Source of the DNA: Pedobacter cryoconitis
GTDB taxonomy: Bacteria; Bacteroidota; Bacteroidia; Sphingobacteriales; Sphingobacteriaceae
Assembly (NCBI RefSeq): GCF_014207135.1
Contig: NZ_JACHCC010000012.1
Span: forward strand, 179,569 to 236,369
DNA length: 56,801 nt
Direction of reading: 5' to 3'
Of this stretch, positions 33,213 to 42,579 are shown piece after piece (the stretch's first letter is position 1; each line of letters starts with the position of its first letter). Below the pieces are notes generated by a model. That model saw nothing but the letters and a program-made list of their open reading frames with translations, ran no database searches and was not told the origin of the DNA. The position numbers and the translations under genes are program-made.

Positions 33213-34160
33213 ATGAAAGCAATTACAGTAGAAGTATTTAAGGGTAATCCGGCATTAACCGAGATTCCAAAACCAGTCTTGAAACCGGGACAAATATTAG
33301 TTAAACTCAAGGCAGCCGGGCTGAATCCAACAGACTGGAAGATTGCAGATGGATTGCTTGATGGAAAAATGAAACATGTCTTTCCACTGATTTTGGGTGT
33401 AGATGGTGCAGGCGTGGTGGAAGCTATAGGAGAAGGGGTAAGTTTATTTAAGACCGGAGATAAGATATACGGGCAGTTTTTACATCAGCCGGTAGGTGAA
33501 GGGACCTATGCCGAATACATTGCTGTACCAGAAACAGCAATCATTACCAGAATACCTAAAGGTTTGTCTTTTGAGCAGGCGGCAGCACTTCCTGTCGCGG
33601 GTATGACGGCATTTCAGCTGGTCAGAGAACTCCATCTGATCAGAGGTCAAACCGTACTAATTGTAGGTGCAACTGGTGGAGTTGGTACATTTGCAACGCT
33701 TTTTGCCAATTTAAACGGATTTAATGTATTGGCTACAGCCCGAGGAGAAGCTGCTGAAAAGGGGATCAAAAAACTGGGGGCAAAGGTGACCTTTGATTAT
33801 ACCCAGGGTGATCTTGTAGAGCAGGTGAAAAGGGCCTATCCGGATGGAGTGGATGCTTTAATAGATCTTGTCAGTGATGCTGCGGCATTTGATCATTTAT
33901 CTGGTGTGGTTAAGCCAGGAGGTGTTGCCCTGACAACGGTATTCACTGCTGATCCTGAAAAGCTAAAAGCCAAAAATTTAAAAGGTGGCAATTTTGAAGT
34001 AAAGGGCAGTGTATCGGTGCTCGAATCTGTTAATGAAATGATTGAAGTGGCCGAAAATATAAGCATTCCTATTCAACAGGTTTCGTTGGAGGAAGCTCCC
34101 GAAGCTCTTGCCAGAAGTAAGGAAGGCAGAGCACTTGGTAAAACAGTAATCGTTATTTAA
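33213..34160 (+). CDS. NAD(P)H:quinone-oxidoreductase-like MDR enzyme
   Basis: About 315 residues from the ATG at 33213; the frame is open upstream but MKAITVEVFKGNP is the usual N-terminus. A zinc-free medium-chain reductase: GroES-like half with KLKAAGLNPTDWKIADG and VDGAGVVEAIGEGVSLFKTGDKIYGQ, then the Rossmann motif VLIVGATGGVGTFATLFANLNGFNVLATA. The cysteines that bind Zn in alcohol dehydrogenases are absent. It likely reduces quinones or enones with NADPH. Its 3' end overlaps the convergent symporter gene by 8 bp. Confidence 0.87.
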   Translation: MKAITVEVFKGNPALTEIPKPVLKPGQILVKLKAAGLNPTDWKIADGLLDGKMKHVFPLILGVDGAGVVEAIGEGVSLFKTGDKIYGQFLHQPVGEGTYAEYIAVPETAIITRIPKGLSFEQAAALPVAGMTAFQLVRELHLIRGQTVLIVGATGGVGTFATLFANLNGFNVLATARGEAAEKGIKKLGAKVTFDYTQGDLVEQVKRAYPDGVDALIDLVSDAAAFDHLSGVVKPGGVALTTVFTADPEKLKAKNLKGGNFEVKGSVSVLESVNEMIEVAENISIPIQQVSLEEAPEALARSKEGRALGKTVIVI

Positions 34161-35355
34161 CCGGTTGACCGGTAAACTCATTTTCGCTTTTTGCGATCAC
34201 TAAAGTGCAGGCAGCGTTCCCTATCGTATTGGTAATGGAACGCGCCTCATTCAAAAATCTTTCGACCGCTACAATAAATAATAATCCTTCGGAGGGTATT
34301 TCCGGTATAATATAAATCGCAGAGCTTAAAGCAATAAATCCTGCACCTGGCACCCCGGATGCGCCTTTGGAGACGAGCATTAAGATCAGTATAATCCTGA
34401 AATAAGCAGCCATGTCCAGCTGAATGTTATATAACTGAATGAGGAACATGGTGCACAAACCCAGGTATATAGAGGTTCCGATCAGGTTAAAAGCATATCC
34501 GGTGGACAGGACAAATCCGGTTACGGGTTTACTGCAACCATAATTTTCGAGCCTGGCGATCACCAGTGGTATAACTGTCCTGGATGATGAGGTACCAAAA
34601 ACAATCAGGATTTCTTCACGGATTAAAACAAGCAATTGCCAGATACTGAATTTAAAGTAACGTAATAGCAGGCCCAGAAATACGAATACAAAAATGATAA
34701 CCAGCAGGTACATGACGGCAACCAGTTTACTCATAGGCAGAATGGAATGCAGTCCAAAACTGGCAATCGTATAGGCCATGCCACTGAATACGGCCAGTGG
34801 GGTAAGACTGAAAAATAAAGTAATAATCCTGAAAATGATATCCCTGACCTTCTCCAGCTTCAGGATATATTTCTCTTTCTGGGGTAGTAAATGGAGTAAA
34901 ATACCAATGACCGTGGCAATGATTAAAATCCATAATACATTTTGTACAGGCAGAAAAGTATTCCAGCCAGGTTCGGGCTCATGTCCTGGCAACTTAAAAT
35001 GGGTAAGTAAGAGTTCCTGCAGGTTGCCTTTGCTGATAGTACCGGGTTTAAGCAAAGCTGCAAGGGCCAGGCCGAAAACAATAGCCAGGGTAGTGAGTAC
35101 CTCGAACAGGACGATTGATTTTATCGCAATACGGCCTAATTTTCTCAGGCTGGCAATACCGGCAATACCCGAGGTAATAGATAAAAAGATAACGGGAGCA
35201 ACAAACCATTCTGTAATACTGATAAACAGGGTGCCTATAAAACGCTGTTTAATAGCAAAAGCAGGGAAAAGTATCCCTGCTGTGATGCCAGCAATCAGTG
35301 CGATGAGTACCTGGAAGGCCAGGTTGGTAAATATCTTCCTTAATCTATCAGGCAT
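34153..35355 (-). CDS. Dicarboxylate/amino acid:cation symporter (DAACS family)
   Basis: A 400-residue transporter of the GltP/DctA fold. About eight membrane segments are visible, with the family motifs FVAPVIFLSITSGIAGI (helix 2-3), FGTSSSRTVIPLVIARLENYG (the Ser-rich reentrant loop HP1) and GVPGAGFIALSSAIYIIPEI (HP2). It takes up glutamate, aspartate or C4-dicarboxylates with Na+ or H+. The next gene on this strand is a CitMHS transporter, so the stretch 34153-36735 is an organic-acid uptake block. Confidence 0.9.
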   Translation of the reverse strand: MPDRLRKIFTNLAFQVLIALIAGITAGILFPAFAIKQRFIGTLFISITEWFVAPVIFLSITSGIAGIASLRKLGRIAIKSIVLFEVLTTLAIVFGLALAALLKPGTISKGNLQELLLTHFKLPGHEPEPGWNTFLPVQNVLWILIIATVIGILLHLLPQKEKYILKLEKVRDIIFRIITLFFSLTPLAVFSGMAYTIASFGLHSILPMSKLVAVMYLLVIIFVFVFLGLLLRYFKFSIWQLLVLIREEILIVFGTSSSRTVIPLVIARLENYGCSKPVTGFVLSTGYAFNLIGTSIYLGLCTMFLIQLYNIQLDMAAYFRIILILMLVSKGASGVPGAGFIALSSAIYIIPEIPSEGLLFIVAVERFLNEARSITNTIGNAACTLVIAKSENEFTGQPVK

Positions 35356-35418
35356 TTAACAATTTTTCAGAATGGTTCGTAAGTTATCAAAAATCTAATA
35401 AAATTATCATTTTATAGA

Positions 35419-36735
35419 TCAAAGGGAAACTACACCAAACAAGAATGCGCCGGCCAGCATGACCAGACAGGTAATACTTGCCCATTTGAGTGTGAAATGT
35501 AAATGATCAGCAAAACTTACTCCGGCCAGACCAACGAGCAGGTAAGTAGATGGGACCAGCGGACTCAACAGGTGAACAGGACCTCCAAACAGTGCAGCTC
35601 TTCCTACTTCAGCTATCGGAACATTCAGGTGTTGTGCGGTTTGCCCGATTAGCGGCAAAATACCAAAATAATAAGCATCGTTACTCATGAAGAAGGTTAA
35701 TGGAGGGGTGGCCAGACCGGTAATCAGGGGTAAATGGTTACCCCATTGTGTCGGAATCGCACTGATCATGGTCATGGCCATCGCGTCCATCATCTTTGTC
35801 CCGGATAAAATGCCGGTAAAGATACCAGCAGCGAAGATCATTGCTGATACTGATAAGGCATTGTCAGCGTGTTTGCGTATCCTGTCGTGCTGCTCTTCCA
35901 GTTTAGGGTAGTTGATAATGATTGCAATGGCGAAAGCAATCATAAACATAACTGTAAGAGGCAGCACATTCAGAACCATAGCTATCAGTAGGGCAGCAGT
36001 TAATAGAAAATTAAAGATCAATAGTTTAGGACGTTTCAGGCTTTGATCACCTGATTGTCCGGATTGTAAATGCATTTCGTTTTCGGCAGCAAATTCTGCT
36101 GAATTGATATCAATTCCTGCCAGGCGCATTCTTTTTCTTTCCTGCATTCCGAAAATTCTGGCCATAATAATAACCCAGGTTGCACCCAGAACTAAAGAAG
36201 GAAGAACGGGAATAAATAATTCTGCAGAACTTAAATGTAAAGAGGTCATTGCTCTGGCGGTTGGTCCTCCCCAGGGTAATACATTCATGACTCCTCCCGC
36301 ACACATAATGATGGCGGTTAGTTTAAGAGGAGGGATACCTAGTCTTTTATATAAAGGCAGCATTGCTGAAACTACAATCAGGTAAGTGGTTGCCCCGTCT
36401 CCGTCGAGCGATACCATCAGGGTAAGAATGGCGGTACCGATGGTAACTTTCAAAGGATCTCCTTTGACGAACTTGAGTATTTTGGAAACCAGCGGATCAA
36501 ATAATCCTACATCAATCATGATACTGAAATACATGATTCCAAAGATGAGCATCACGCCTGTAGGGGCAATCTTTTTGATACCTTCCATCATCATGTTACC
36601 TAATTCGTTGCCAAAACCGCCAATTAAACCGAAAATAATGGGTACAATGATTAAAGCAGTCAAAGCGTACATTTTTTTGCTCATGATCAGGAGCATAAAA
36701 GTAATGATCATTAAAAATCCTAAAAAAGCAGTCAT
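35419..36735 (-). CDS. citM: CitMHS-family citrate:metal/proton symporter
   Basis: About 438 residues from the ATG at 36735, where the hydrophobic N-terminus MTAFLGFLMIITFMLLIMSKKMYAL begins; the longer frame would add 33 residues. The CitMHS family carries metal-citrate complexes. Visible are many membrane helices and the conserved stretches VSLDGDGATTYLIVVSAMLPLYKRLGIPPL, GGVMNVLPWGGPTARA and FFMSNDAYYFGILPLIGQTA. The DUF2490 gene starts upstream, with its stop 19 bp ahead, so the two likely form an operon, facing a LytS/LytR pair transcribed the other way. Confidence 0.9.
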   Translation of the reverse strand: MTAFLGFLMIITFMLLIMSKKMYALTALIIVPIIFGLIGGFGNELGNMMMEGIKKIAPTGVMLIFGIMYFSIMIDVGLFDPLVSKILKFVKGDPLKVTIGTAILTLMVSLDGDGATTYLIVVSAMLPLYKRLGIPPLKLTAIIMCAGGVMNVLPWGGPTARAMTSLHLSSAELFIPVLPSLVLGATWVIIMARIFGMQERKRMRLAGIDINSAEFAAENEMHLQSGQSGDQSLKRPKLLIFNFLLTAALLIAMVLNVLPLTVMFMIAFAIAIIINYPKLEEQHDRIRKHADNALSVSAMIFAAGIFTGILSGTKMMDAMAMTMISAIPTQWGNHLPLITGLATPPLTFFMSNDAYYFGILPLIGQTAQHLNVPIAEVGRAALFGGPVHLLSPLVPSTYLLVGLAGVSFADHLHFTLKWASITCLVMLAGAFLFGVVSL

Positions 36736-36754
36736 ATGGTTATGGTAAGGGTTC

Positions 36755-37459
36755 TTAAATTTTGTTTTTTCTGGTGAAATCGAAGCTCTTGCGCAGGGAG
36801 AGTACTCCGAAATTGAATATGCCGCCAGATTCAAACTGGCTCATCCAATAGGTTTCTACTTCAAACGTATCGGTGATTTTATAACCTGCACCTCCCCATA
36901 AACGGTAGCTGTCAAAAGCAGTTGCTTTATCCAGGTTCATCCTTATTTCGTTTTTTCCTATCAGTGTCCACTTACCGGTTTTTACATCACCCAGTTTATA
37001 GTTGGCTGTAAGCAGGTGCCTTGCCCGGAGAATAAAGCGGTCTGAAAAAAGAAAACGCTCTTCGAAACGATATCTCTGAGAGAGATCAAGCCTTTCACTT
37101 AGTTTATGGCCTATAGTTACCTGCTGGAATACTCTGTGTTCGAGGATAGTCTTTTTAGTTGTCCCGGTTTCATCATAGGGAGATATTTCGAGATACATAT
37201 AACCACCTCCAAACTGTACCGGTGCATTTTTTAGTTTGTAATCGGCATAGGTATTGATCAGAAAAAGCCGGCTGTCGGTGACATCAACATCGTAACTTCT
37301 GTACTGAACCAATGAAGTGATTGTCCATTGGGGAGCAATTTTAGATCTGGTCAGGAACATATAAAATTGGTTGAACTTCCCCGGTTGGGCAATGGCAACA
37401 GTGCTGAATGACAGGGTCAGGATCATTGCAGCAGCTACTTTTAGCAGTAATAGCCTCAT
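36755..37459 (-). CDS. DUF2490 outer-membrane protein
   Basis: A 234-residue exported protein: signal peptide (residues 1-24, ending VAIAQ), then alternating strands with Tyr/Arg-rich patterns (WTITSLVQYRSYDVDVTDSRLFLINTYADYKL, ERLDLSQRYRFEERFLFSDRFILRARHLL), as in the DUF2490 barrel-like family. Its role is unknown. Because it precedes the citrate transporter by 19 bp, it may be the outer-membrane element of citrate or metal-citrate uptake (inference). Confidence 0.82.
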   Translation of the reverse strand: MRLLLLKVAAAMILTLSFSTVAIAQPGKFNQFYMFLTRSKIAPQWTITSLVQYRSYDVDVTDSRLFLINTYADYKLKNAPVQFGGGYMYLEISPYDETGTTKKTILEHRVFQQVTIGHKLSERLDLSQRYRFEERFLFSDRFILRARHLLTANYKLGDVKTGKWTLIGKNEIRMNLDKATAFDSYRLWGGAGYKITDTFEVETYWMSQFESGGIFNFGVLSLRKSFDFTRKNKI

Positions 37460-37587
37460 AGTTTTAATTTGGTTAGAATTCTTTGCTCGTCACGTTTAAA
37501 CAAGATTGAAATGTTTGCCCGTGAGTTCTAATATGATGGTATATGCTTTAGATAAGAAATAAACTCAGCGAACTACCATAAACCCAG

Positions 37588-38745
37588 ATGAACGACACGT
37601 TCTTAAGATGGAATAACCTTGTATTTATTATAACTTTGAAGATGACCATGCTGTTCAACATTATCTTTCTGGTACTGATTCTGAGATTATCTTTTGAGAA
37701 AAAGATAATTGAAGGGGTATTGAAGAAAGACTGGCCGGTATTACTCCTGGTGCAGCATATTTTGTTCTGGATGATCTTCTCTTTTGTTAACGTCTATTTT
37801 TATAGCTCGTTTGTTGATTTTCCCTATAGTCTGTATTGTATTGTAATAGCGCTGATCAGCTGTGCTTCAATTTATTATATTAGTTTTGATAAACTGGTTC
37901 CTGCATTTTATATCACTAAGAATTATGCACAGTATATACTTTATACAATACTGATATTTGTGGTTTTCAGTCTGACCCGTATCCTGATTGAACCTGGAAT
38001 GATAGCTGGGCCAAATCCGAAGATAGAACAGGGACTGCTGTTTATTTTTATTTATACTTCGCATGGGATCTGTATCCTGGTATCGAGCTTGCTTGGTATA
38101 TCAAAGCATAAGTTTATGATTGAAAATGATCTGGTGATACTCGAACGGATCAAAAAGGAGGCAGATATGAACCTGCTGAAATCTAAAGTGAACCCTCATT
38201 TCTTACTGAATACATTGAATAATATTTATGCGATAGGGGATAATATCAATGAATTGCAATCTCAGTCTGTACTGAACCTAAGCCAGTTATTACAGTATAC
38301 TATTTATGAAACTGATCACCGGAGAATCAGTGTGGCTAAGGAAATGCAGATGATCCGTGCGCTGACGGGTTTATACCAGCTGAAGCATGGTAATCTGTTG
38401 GATATCAGGTTTGATTTTGACGAAGAAGACTGGATGGATGAGATAGAGGTACCGCCGGCAATCTTTTTGACATTATATGAAAATGCGCTGAAACACTCTG
38501 CAATTGGAAATGATCCGGTAGCCTGGATCAGTGTAAAGTTGTTTCTATCCGCGGACAAACTACATTTTGTCTTGCATAATACTATTGCTGTTCCGGGAGA
38601 AATAAACATACATTATGAATATAAGGGCATAGGTTTAAACCTGATCAGGCAGCTGATGAATATAGAATTTGGTATGGATAATTATGTTTTGCAAACAGAG
38701 ACTGAAAGCGGGGTTTATCAGGCAGAAATTATATTAAAATTATGA
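37588..38745 (+). CDS. LytS/YehU-type sensor histidine kinase
   Basis: A 385-residue membrane kinase. The first ~185 residues contain about five hydrophobic segments and no recognisable extracellular domain. The His_kinase (PF06580) region begins LLKSKVNPHFLLNTLNNIYAIGD with the phosphorylatable His, followed by a HATPase domain (PPAIFLTLYENALKHSAIG, then the G-box YKGIGLNLIRQLMNIEFG). It overlaps the response regulator by 4 bp (ATGA). It is divergent from the DUF2490-citM operon, which may be its target. Confidence 0.9.
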   Translation: MNDTFLRWNNLVFIITLKMTMLFNIIFLVLILRLSFEKKIIEGVLKKDWPVLLLVQHILFWMIFSFVNVYFYSSFVDFPYSLYCIVIALISCASIYYISFDKLVPAFYITKNYAQYILYTILIFVVFSLTRILIEPGMIAGPNPKIEQGLLFIFIYTSHGICILVSSLLGISKHKFMIENDLVILERIKKEADMNLLKSKVNPHFLLNTLNNIYAIGDNINELQSQSVLNLSQLLQYTIYETDHRRISVAKEMQMIRALTGLYQLKHGNLLDIRFDFDEEDWMDEIEVPPAIFLTLYENALKHSAIGNDPVAWISVKLFLSADKLHFVLHNTIAVPGEINIHYEYKGIGLNLIRQLMNIEFGMDNYVLQTETESGVYQAEIILKL

Positions 38746-39431
38746 TCAGATTAAAAACTGTTTGTGTGGATGATGAACTTCCTTCTTTAAAACTGCTGAA
38801 GGAATATAGTGAGATGATGCCGGATATTGAGCTGCTCAGAACGTTTTCCAATCCAAAGGAAGCTATCGCTTTTTTAGAGAAAACAAGGGTCGACCTGTTA
38901 TTGCTGGATATCAGAATGCCTGGGTTTAACGGGCTGGAGTTATTACAGCAGTTAACCTATAAACCACTATGTATTTTTATTACGGCTGATATGGGTTTTG
39001 CGGTGCAGGCTTATGAACTGGATGTGATCGATTATCTGATTAAACCGGTACCTTTTGTCCGTTTTGAGAAATCAGTGAATAAGGCGATAGAGTATAAAAG
39101 GTTCACTGCTTTTAATGCAGCCGATGAGCACATCATCATGTTTAAATCGGATTATATGATCCAGCGGATGCGTCTGGCGGATATACTCTGGGTGGAAGGT
39201 TTCGGGGAATATATTAAACTGGTGGGCCGTTTTAAGAATTTTACCTTGCTGCAAAGAATGAGTGAATTTGCAGAGCAGTATGCTTATCTGGGATTTATAA
39301 GAATACATAAATCTTATCTGGTGCTTGCCCAGGATATCGAATCTTATTCTTCCAGCATGGTGAAGCTGAAACTGGGACATGAATTACCGGTTGGTAGAGT
39401 GTATAAACAAAATGTACAGTTACGGGGTTAA
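38742..39431 (+). CDS. LytTR-family response regulator
   Basis: A 229-residue regulator. The receiver domain (1-~120) has VCVDDELPSLKLL and the phospho-acceptor Asp56 in DLLLLDIRMPGFNG; IDYLIKPVPFVRFEKSV closes it. The LytTR DNA-binding domain (~133-229) reads HIIMFKSDYMIQRMRLADILWVEGFGEYIKLV... FIRIHKSYLVL... LPVGRVYKQNVQ. It is the cognate partner of the kinase immediately upstream. Confidence 0.93.
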   Translation: MIRLKTVCVDDELPSLKLLKEYSEMMPDIELLRTFSNPKEAIAFLEKTRVDLLLLDIRMPGFNGLELLQQLTYKPLCIFITADMGFAVQAYELDVIDYLIKPVPFVRFEKSVNKAIEYKRFTAFNAADEHIIMFKSDYMIQRMRLADILWVEGFGEYIKLVGRFKNFTLLQRMSEFAEQYAYLGFIRIHKSYLVLAQDIESYSSSMVKLKLGHELPVGRVYKQNVQLRG

Positions 39432-39508
39432 AGTTCTGCGGAAACTAAAACTACTTTTTGCTGACACAGGAAAAATAATATGAACAAAGGGCCATCTGTT
39501 TTTGTATA

Positions 39509-39516
39509 TATATTTG
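39509..39516 (+). promoter_or_regulatory. -7 element for the alcohol dehydrogenase
   Basis: TATATTTG, 26 bp before the ATG. Confidence 0.5.
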
Positions 39517-39542
39517 TTGTAACACTAAATAATTGAAAAAAG

Positions 39543-40589
39543 ATGAAAGCAGTAAAATCGTATGCGGCATATAGCGCAGATAAACCACTTGAGCCCTATC
39601 AGTTAGACCGTCGTGAGCCAGGGGCTGATGATGTGGAAATCAAGATTTTGTATTGTGGTGTATGTCACTCAGATATACATACGGCAAGAAATGAATGGTC
39701 AGGAACAATATATCCTGTAGTTCCAGGACACGAGATTGTAGGAAAAGTTACCCGTGTAGGGGATAAAGTAAGCCGTTTTAAAGTAGGAGATACTGTTGGG
39801 GTCGGCTGTTTTGTAGATTCTTGCGGACATTGCAGAAATTGTGCGGAAGATAATGAGCAGTATTGTGAAAACGGTCATTCACAAACCTATAACTCTATGT
39901 TACAGGACAAGAAAACCATTACTTATGGTGGTTACTCGAGTCATATCGTCGTGACAGAGAAATTTGTATTAAGTGTATCGGATAAATTACCGCTCGAAAA
40001 AGTTGCACCATTGTTATGTGCAGGTATTACAACTTACTCACCTTTAAAACACTGGAATGTTAAAAAAGGGGATAAACTGGCCGTAGTAGGTTTAGGAGGT
40101 TTAGGACACATGGCCGTGAAAATCGCTTCTTCTATGGGCGCTGAAGTCACTGTTTTAAGCCGTTCTAAAAGTAAAGAAAAAGATGCCCAGGAGTTAGGTG
40201 CACATCATTTTGAAATTACGACAGAAAAAGAAACCATGAAGAAACTGGCAAATACGTTTGATTATATTATCGATACGGTTTCTGCTGATCATGATTACAA
40301 TGAATATCTTGCTTTATTACGTACAAACGGAGTAATGGTCTTGTTGGGTGTACCACCAAAACCTTCTGATGTACATGCTTTCCAGCTGATTGGCGGTCGC
40401 CGCAGTCTGGTAGGTTCATTGGTTGGCGGAATTAAGGAAACTCAGGAGATGCTGGATTATTGTGCAGCGCATAATATCACTTCTGATGTGGAGATGATTG
40501 GTATAGATCAGATCAATGAAGCTTATGAACGCACGCTTGCTGGTGATGTTCACTATCGTTTTGTGATTGATATGCAATCATTGAATTAG
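39543..40589 (+). CDS. Zinc-dependent alcohol dehydrogenase (YahK/cinnamyl-alcohol type)
   Basis: A 348-residue NADP-dependent MDR dehydrogenase. The catalytic Zn site is CGVCHSDIHTARNEW plus VPGHEIVG. The structural Zn cysteines are in SCGHCRNCAEDNEQYC, the nucleotide motif is VVGLGGLGHMAVKIASSMGAEVTVLSRS, and LLGVPP follows. Close relatives such as YahK reduce a broad range of aldehydes with NADPH. Single gene with its own promoter and a strong terminator downstream. Confidence 0.93.
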   Translation: MKAVKSYAAYSADKPLEPYQLDRREPGADDVEIKILYCGVCHSDIHTARNEWSGTIYPVVPGHEIVGKVTRVGDKVSRFKVGDTVGVGCFVDSCGHCRNCAEDNEQYCENGHSQTYNSMLQDKKTITYGGYSSHIVVTEKFVLSVSDKLPLEKVAPLLCAGITTYSPLKHWNVKKGDKLAVVGLGGLGHMAVKIASSMGAEVTVLSRSKSKEKDAQELGAHHFEITTEKETMKKLANTFDYIIDTVSADHDYNEYLALLRTNGVMVLLGVPPKPSDVHAFQLIGGRRSLVGSLVGGIKETQEMLDYCAAHNITSDVEMIGIDQINEAYERTLAGDVHYRFVIDMQSLN

Positions 40590-40616
40590 GGTTTTATCCT
40601 GTTAAAAGGAGAAATC

Positions 40617-40685
40617 TGCGCGTTATTTTCCTGCCGGTTGCTATTTAATCATGGAGACGGCAGGAAATTAATGCGCATTTTTTTT
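40617..40685 (+). terminator. Rho-independent terminator after the alcohol dehydrogenase
   Basis: A 20-bp stem (40617-40636 with 40658-40677; 18 Watson-Crick pairs, one G-U pair and one mismatch) followed by eight T. Confidence 0.92.
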
Positions 40686-40849
40686 AAAATGTAAAGTTGT
40701 TCTGGTCTTAAAATCTGGTTTCAGGCTAATTTTATTTTGTGTGGTTGGTAGAAATATATCATTAATTTTAAGGGATATTGCATTTTCTTTCAAATATAAA
40801 GATTGACAGTTAAAGTCTATAAGTATAATAGACTATAGATGATTATGCT

Positions 40850-40857
40850 TACTTTTG
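40850..40857 (+). promoter_or_regulatory. -7 element for metNIQ
   Basis: TACTTTTG ends 8 bp before the ATG at 40866, implying an almost leaderless mRNA and making the upstream start at 40839 unlikely. In the 40686-40849 stretch I found no SAM riboswitch pattern. Confidence 0.45.
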
Positions 40858-40865
40858 CGGCGAAC

Positions 40866-41897
40866 ATGATTGTATTAAAAAATATAACAAAACTATTTCA
40901 TCAGAAGAACAGGGAGATCACAGCCCTTTCGGAGGTGTCATTAACGGTTCCCAAAGGTAAAATCTATGGGGTAATCGGTTCTTCGGGTGCAGGAAAAAGT
41001 ACCCTGATCCGTTGTGTGAATCTGCTGGAGAGACCTACCTCTGGAGAAGTTATTGTCGATGGTGTCAATCTGGTTAGCTTATCAGGAACTGAACTAGCTA
41101 GAGAGAGAAGACAGATCGGGATGATTTTTCAGCATTTTAATCTTTTATCATCTAGAACAGTCGCTCAAAATATAGCTTTTCCGCTGGAACTGGATCGTGT
41201 GCCTAAGGATCAGATTGAAAAGAGGGTTTCGGAATTACTGGCTCTGGTAGGTCTGGAAGATAAAGGAAAAGATTATCCGGCAAATTTATCGGGAGGACAG
41301 AAACAACGTGTCGCTATTGCCCGTACACTGGCAAGTAACCCAAAAGTGTTGCTGTGTGATGAAGCCACAAGTGCTTTGGATCCAGCGACTACGAAATCTA
41401 TACTTACTTTATTAAAAGATATCAATAAACGTCTGGATATCACAATATTATTGATCACGCATGAAATGGATGTGGTGAAGAGTATCTGTGATGAAGTGGC
41501 GGTAATTAGTGCAGGGAGATTGATAGAACAGGGAACAGTCAGTGAGATTTTTGCTCATCCTAAAGCTGATCTTACCCGTGAGTTTATCGCTTCGTCGCTG
41601 AAAATAAATATTCCGGAGAGTTACCTGGAAAGGTTGAAACAGACTCCTTCAGCCGATAGAAAACCTTTATTAAAACTGGAGTTTACAGGTCAGTCTGTGG
41701 ATGATCCGGTTCTTTCGGAAGTGAGCCGTCTTTTTCAACTGAATAACAATATTATTTATGCGCAGATTGAATATGCAGGCGGTGTGAAATTCGGAGCAAT
41801 GGTCATCGAAGTTTCCGGCTCGCAGGAAGACAGTCTGAAAGCAATAGCCTATTATGAAAATAAACAAATTAAAGTGGAGGTTCTAGGGTATGTCTGA
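40866..41897 (+). CDS. metN: Methionine ABC transporter ATP-binding protein MetN
   Basis: About 343 residues. The ABC domain has Walker A GSSGAGKSTLIR, the Q-loop MIFQHFNLL, signature LSGGQKQRVAIAR, Walker B VLLCDEATSALDP and the H-loop LLITHEMDV. The C-terminal ~80 residues (KLEFTGQSVDDPVLSEVSRLFQLNNNIIYAQIEYAGGVKFGAMVIEVSG) are the NIL regulatory domain, which binds methionine and inhibits transport, so this is MetN rather than another importer ATPase. metI overlaps it by 8 bp and metQ follows. Confidence 0.96.
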   Translation: MIVLKNITKLFHQKNREITALSEVSLTVPKGKIYGVIGSSGAGKSTLIRCVNLLERPTSGEVIVDGVNLVSLSGTELARERRQIGMIFQHFNLLSSRTVAQNIAFPLELDRVPKDQIEKRVSELLALVGLEDKGKDYPANLSGGQKQRVAIARTLASNPKVLLCDEATSALDPATTKSILTLLKDINKRLDITILLITHEMDVVKSICDEVAVISAGRLIEQGTVSEIFAHPKADLTREFIASSLKINIPESYLERLKQTPSADRKPLLKLEFTGQSVDDPVLSEVSRLFQLNNNIIYAQIEYAGGVKFGAMVIEVSGSQEDSLKAIAYYENKQIKVEVLGYV

Positions 41898-42546
41898 TGC
41901 AATGATTTTAATGATGTTCAAAGGAACATGGGAAACCATAGTGATGACTTTTGTATCTGGCTTCTTTGGGTTTGTAATTGGTTTGCCTACGGGAGTAATG
42001 CTGTATCTGACCAGGAAAGGTCAGGTGCTGGAAAACAGAACGCTGAATAATGTAGTTTCTGTACTGGTGAATGTTTTCCGTTCAATTCCTTTTATTATTC
42101 TGATCGTCTGGATGATCCCTTTTACCCGGATGCTGGTAGGAACTTCTATTGGTATAGAAGCTGCTTTGGTACCTTTGAGTATTGGTGCGGCTCCTTTTAT
42201 TGCCAGAATGGTAGAGAACAGTCTGATTGAAGTACCAGGCGGATTGGTTGAAGCGGCCAGAGCAATGGGTGCAACTCCTTTTCAGATAGTTTACAAAGTA
42301 TTATTACCTGAAGCCATGCCTTCGCTGATCAATACGGCTTCTATTACTTTAATTACGCTGGTTGGTTATTCAGCAATGGGTGGAGCAGTAGGTGCGGGTG
42401 GATTAGGGCAGATTGGGTATCAGTATGGTTATGTCGGTTATGATGTATTGGTTATGAATACGGTACTGGTGGTATTAGTTGCCCTGGTATTTGCCATACA
42501 GTTTACCGGAGACCGGATCTCAAAGCGGGTAGATCATAGAAAATAA
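41890..42546 (+). CDS. metI: Methionine ABC transporter permease MetI
   Basis: A 218-residue permease with about five membrane helices (TIVMTFVSGFFGFVIGLPTGVMLYLT; VFRSIPFIILIVWMIPFTRML; and a C-terminal pair) and the EAA-loop LIEVPGGLVEAARAMGATPFQIVYKVLLPEAMPSLI that contacts MetN. The GYSAMGGAVGAGGLGQIGYQYGY stretch is typical of MetI. Confidence 0.96.
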   Translation: MSDAMILMMFKGTWETIVMTFVSGFFGFVIGLPTGVMLYLTRKGQVLENRTLNNVVSVLVNVFRSIPFIILIVWMIPFTRMLVGTSIGIEAALVPLSIGAAPFIARMVENSLIEVPGGLVEAARAMGATPFQIVYKVLLPEAMPSLINTASITLITLVGYSAMGGAVGAGGLGQIGYQYGYVGYDVLVMNTVLVVLVALVFAIQFTGDRISKRVDHRK

Positions 42547-42579
42547 GCAGATATTAAAGATAAAAATAACAAGATACGA

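Noticed and set aside
34778..35359. 193-codon plus-strand ORF inside the symporter gene
   Set aside because: Antisense to conserved membrane helices of the DAACS family; composition is that of a reverse frame, with no promoter or family match.
40686..40865. Possible SAM riboswitch before metN
   Set aside because: No conserved S-box or SAM-II core pattern seen, and a -7 element lies 8 bp before the start codon.
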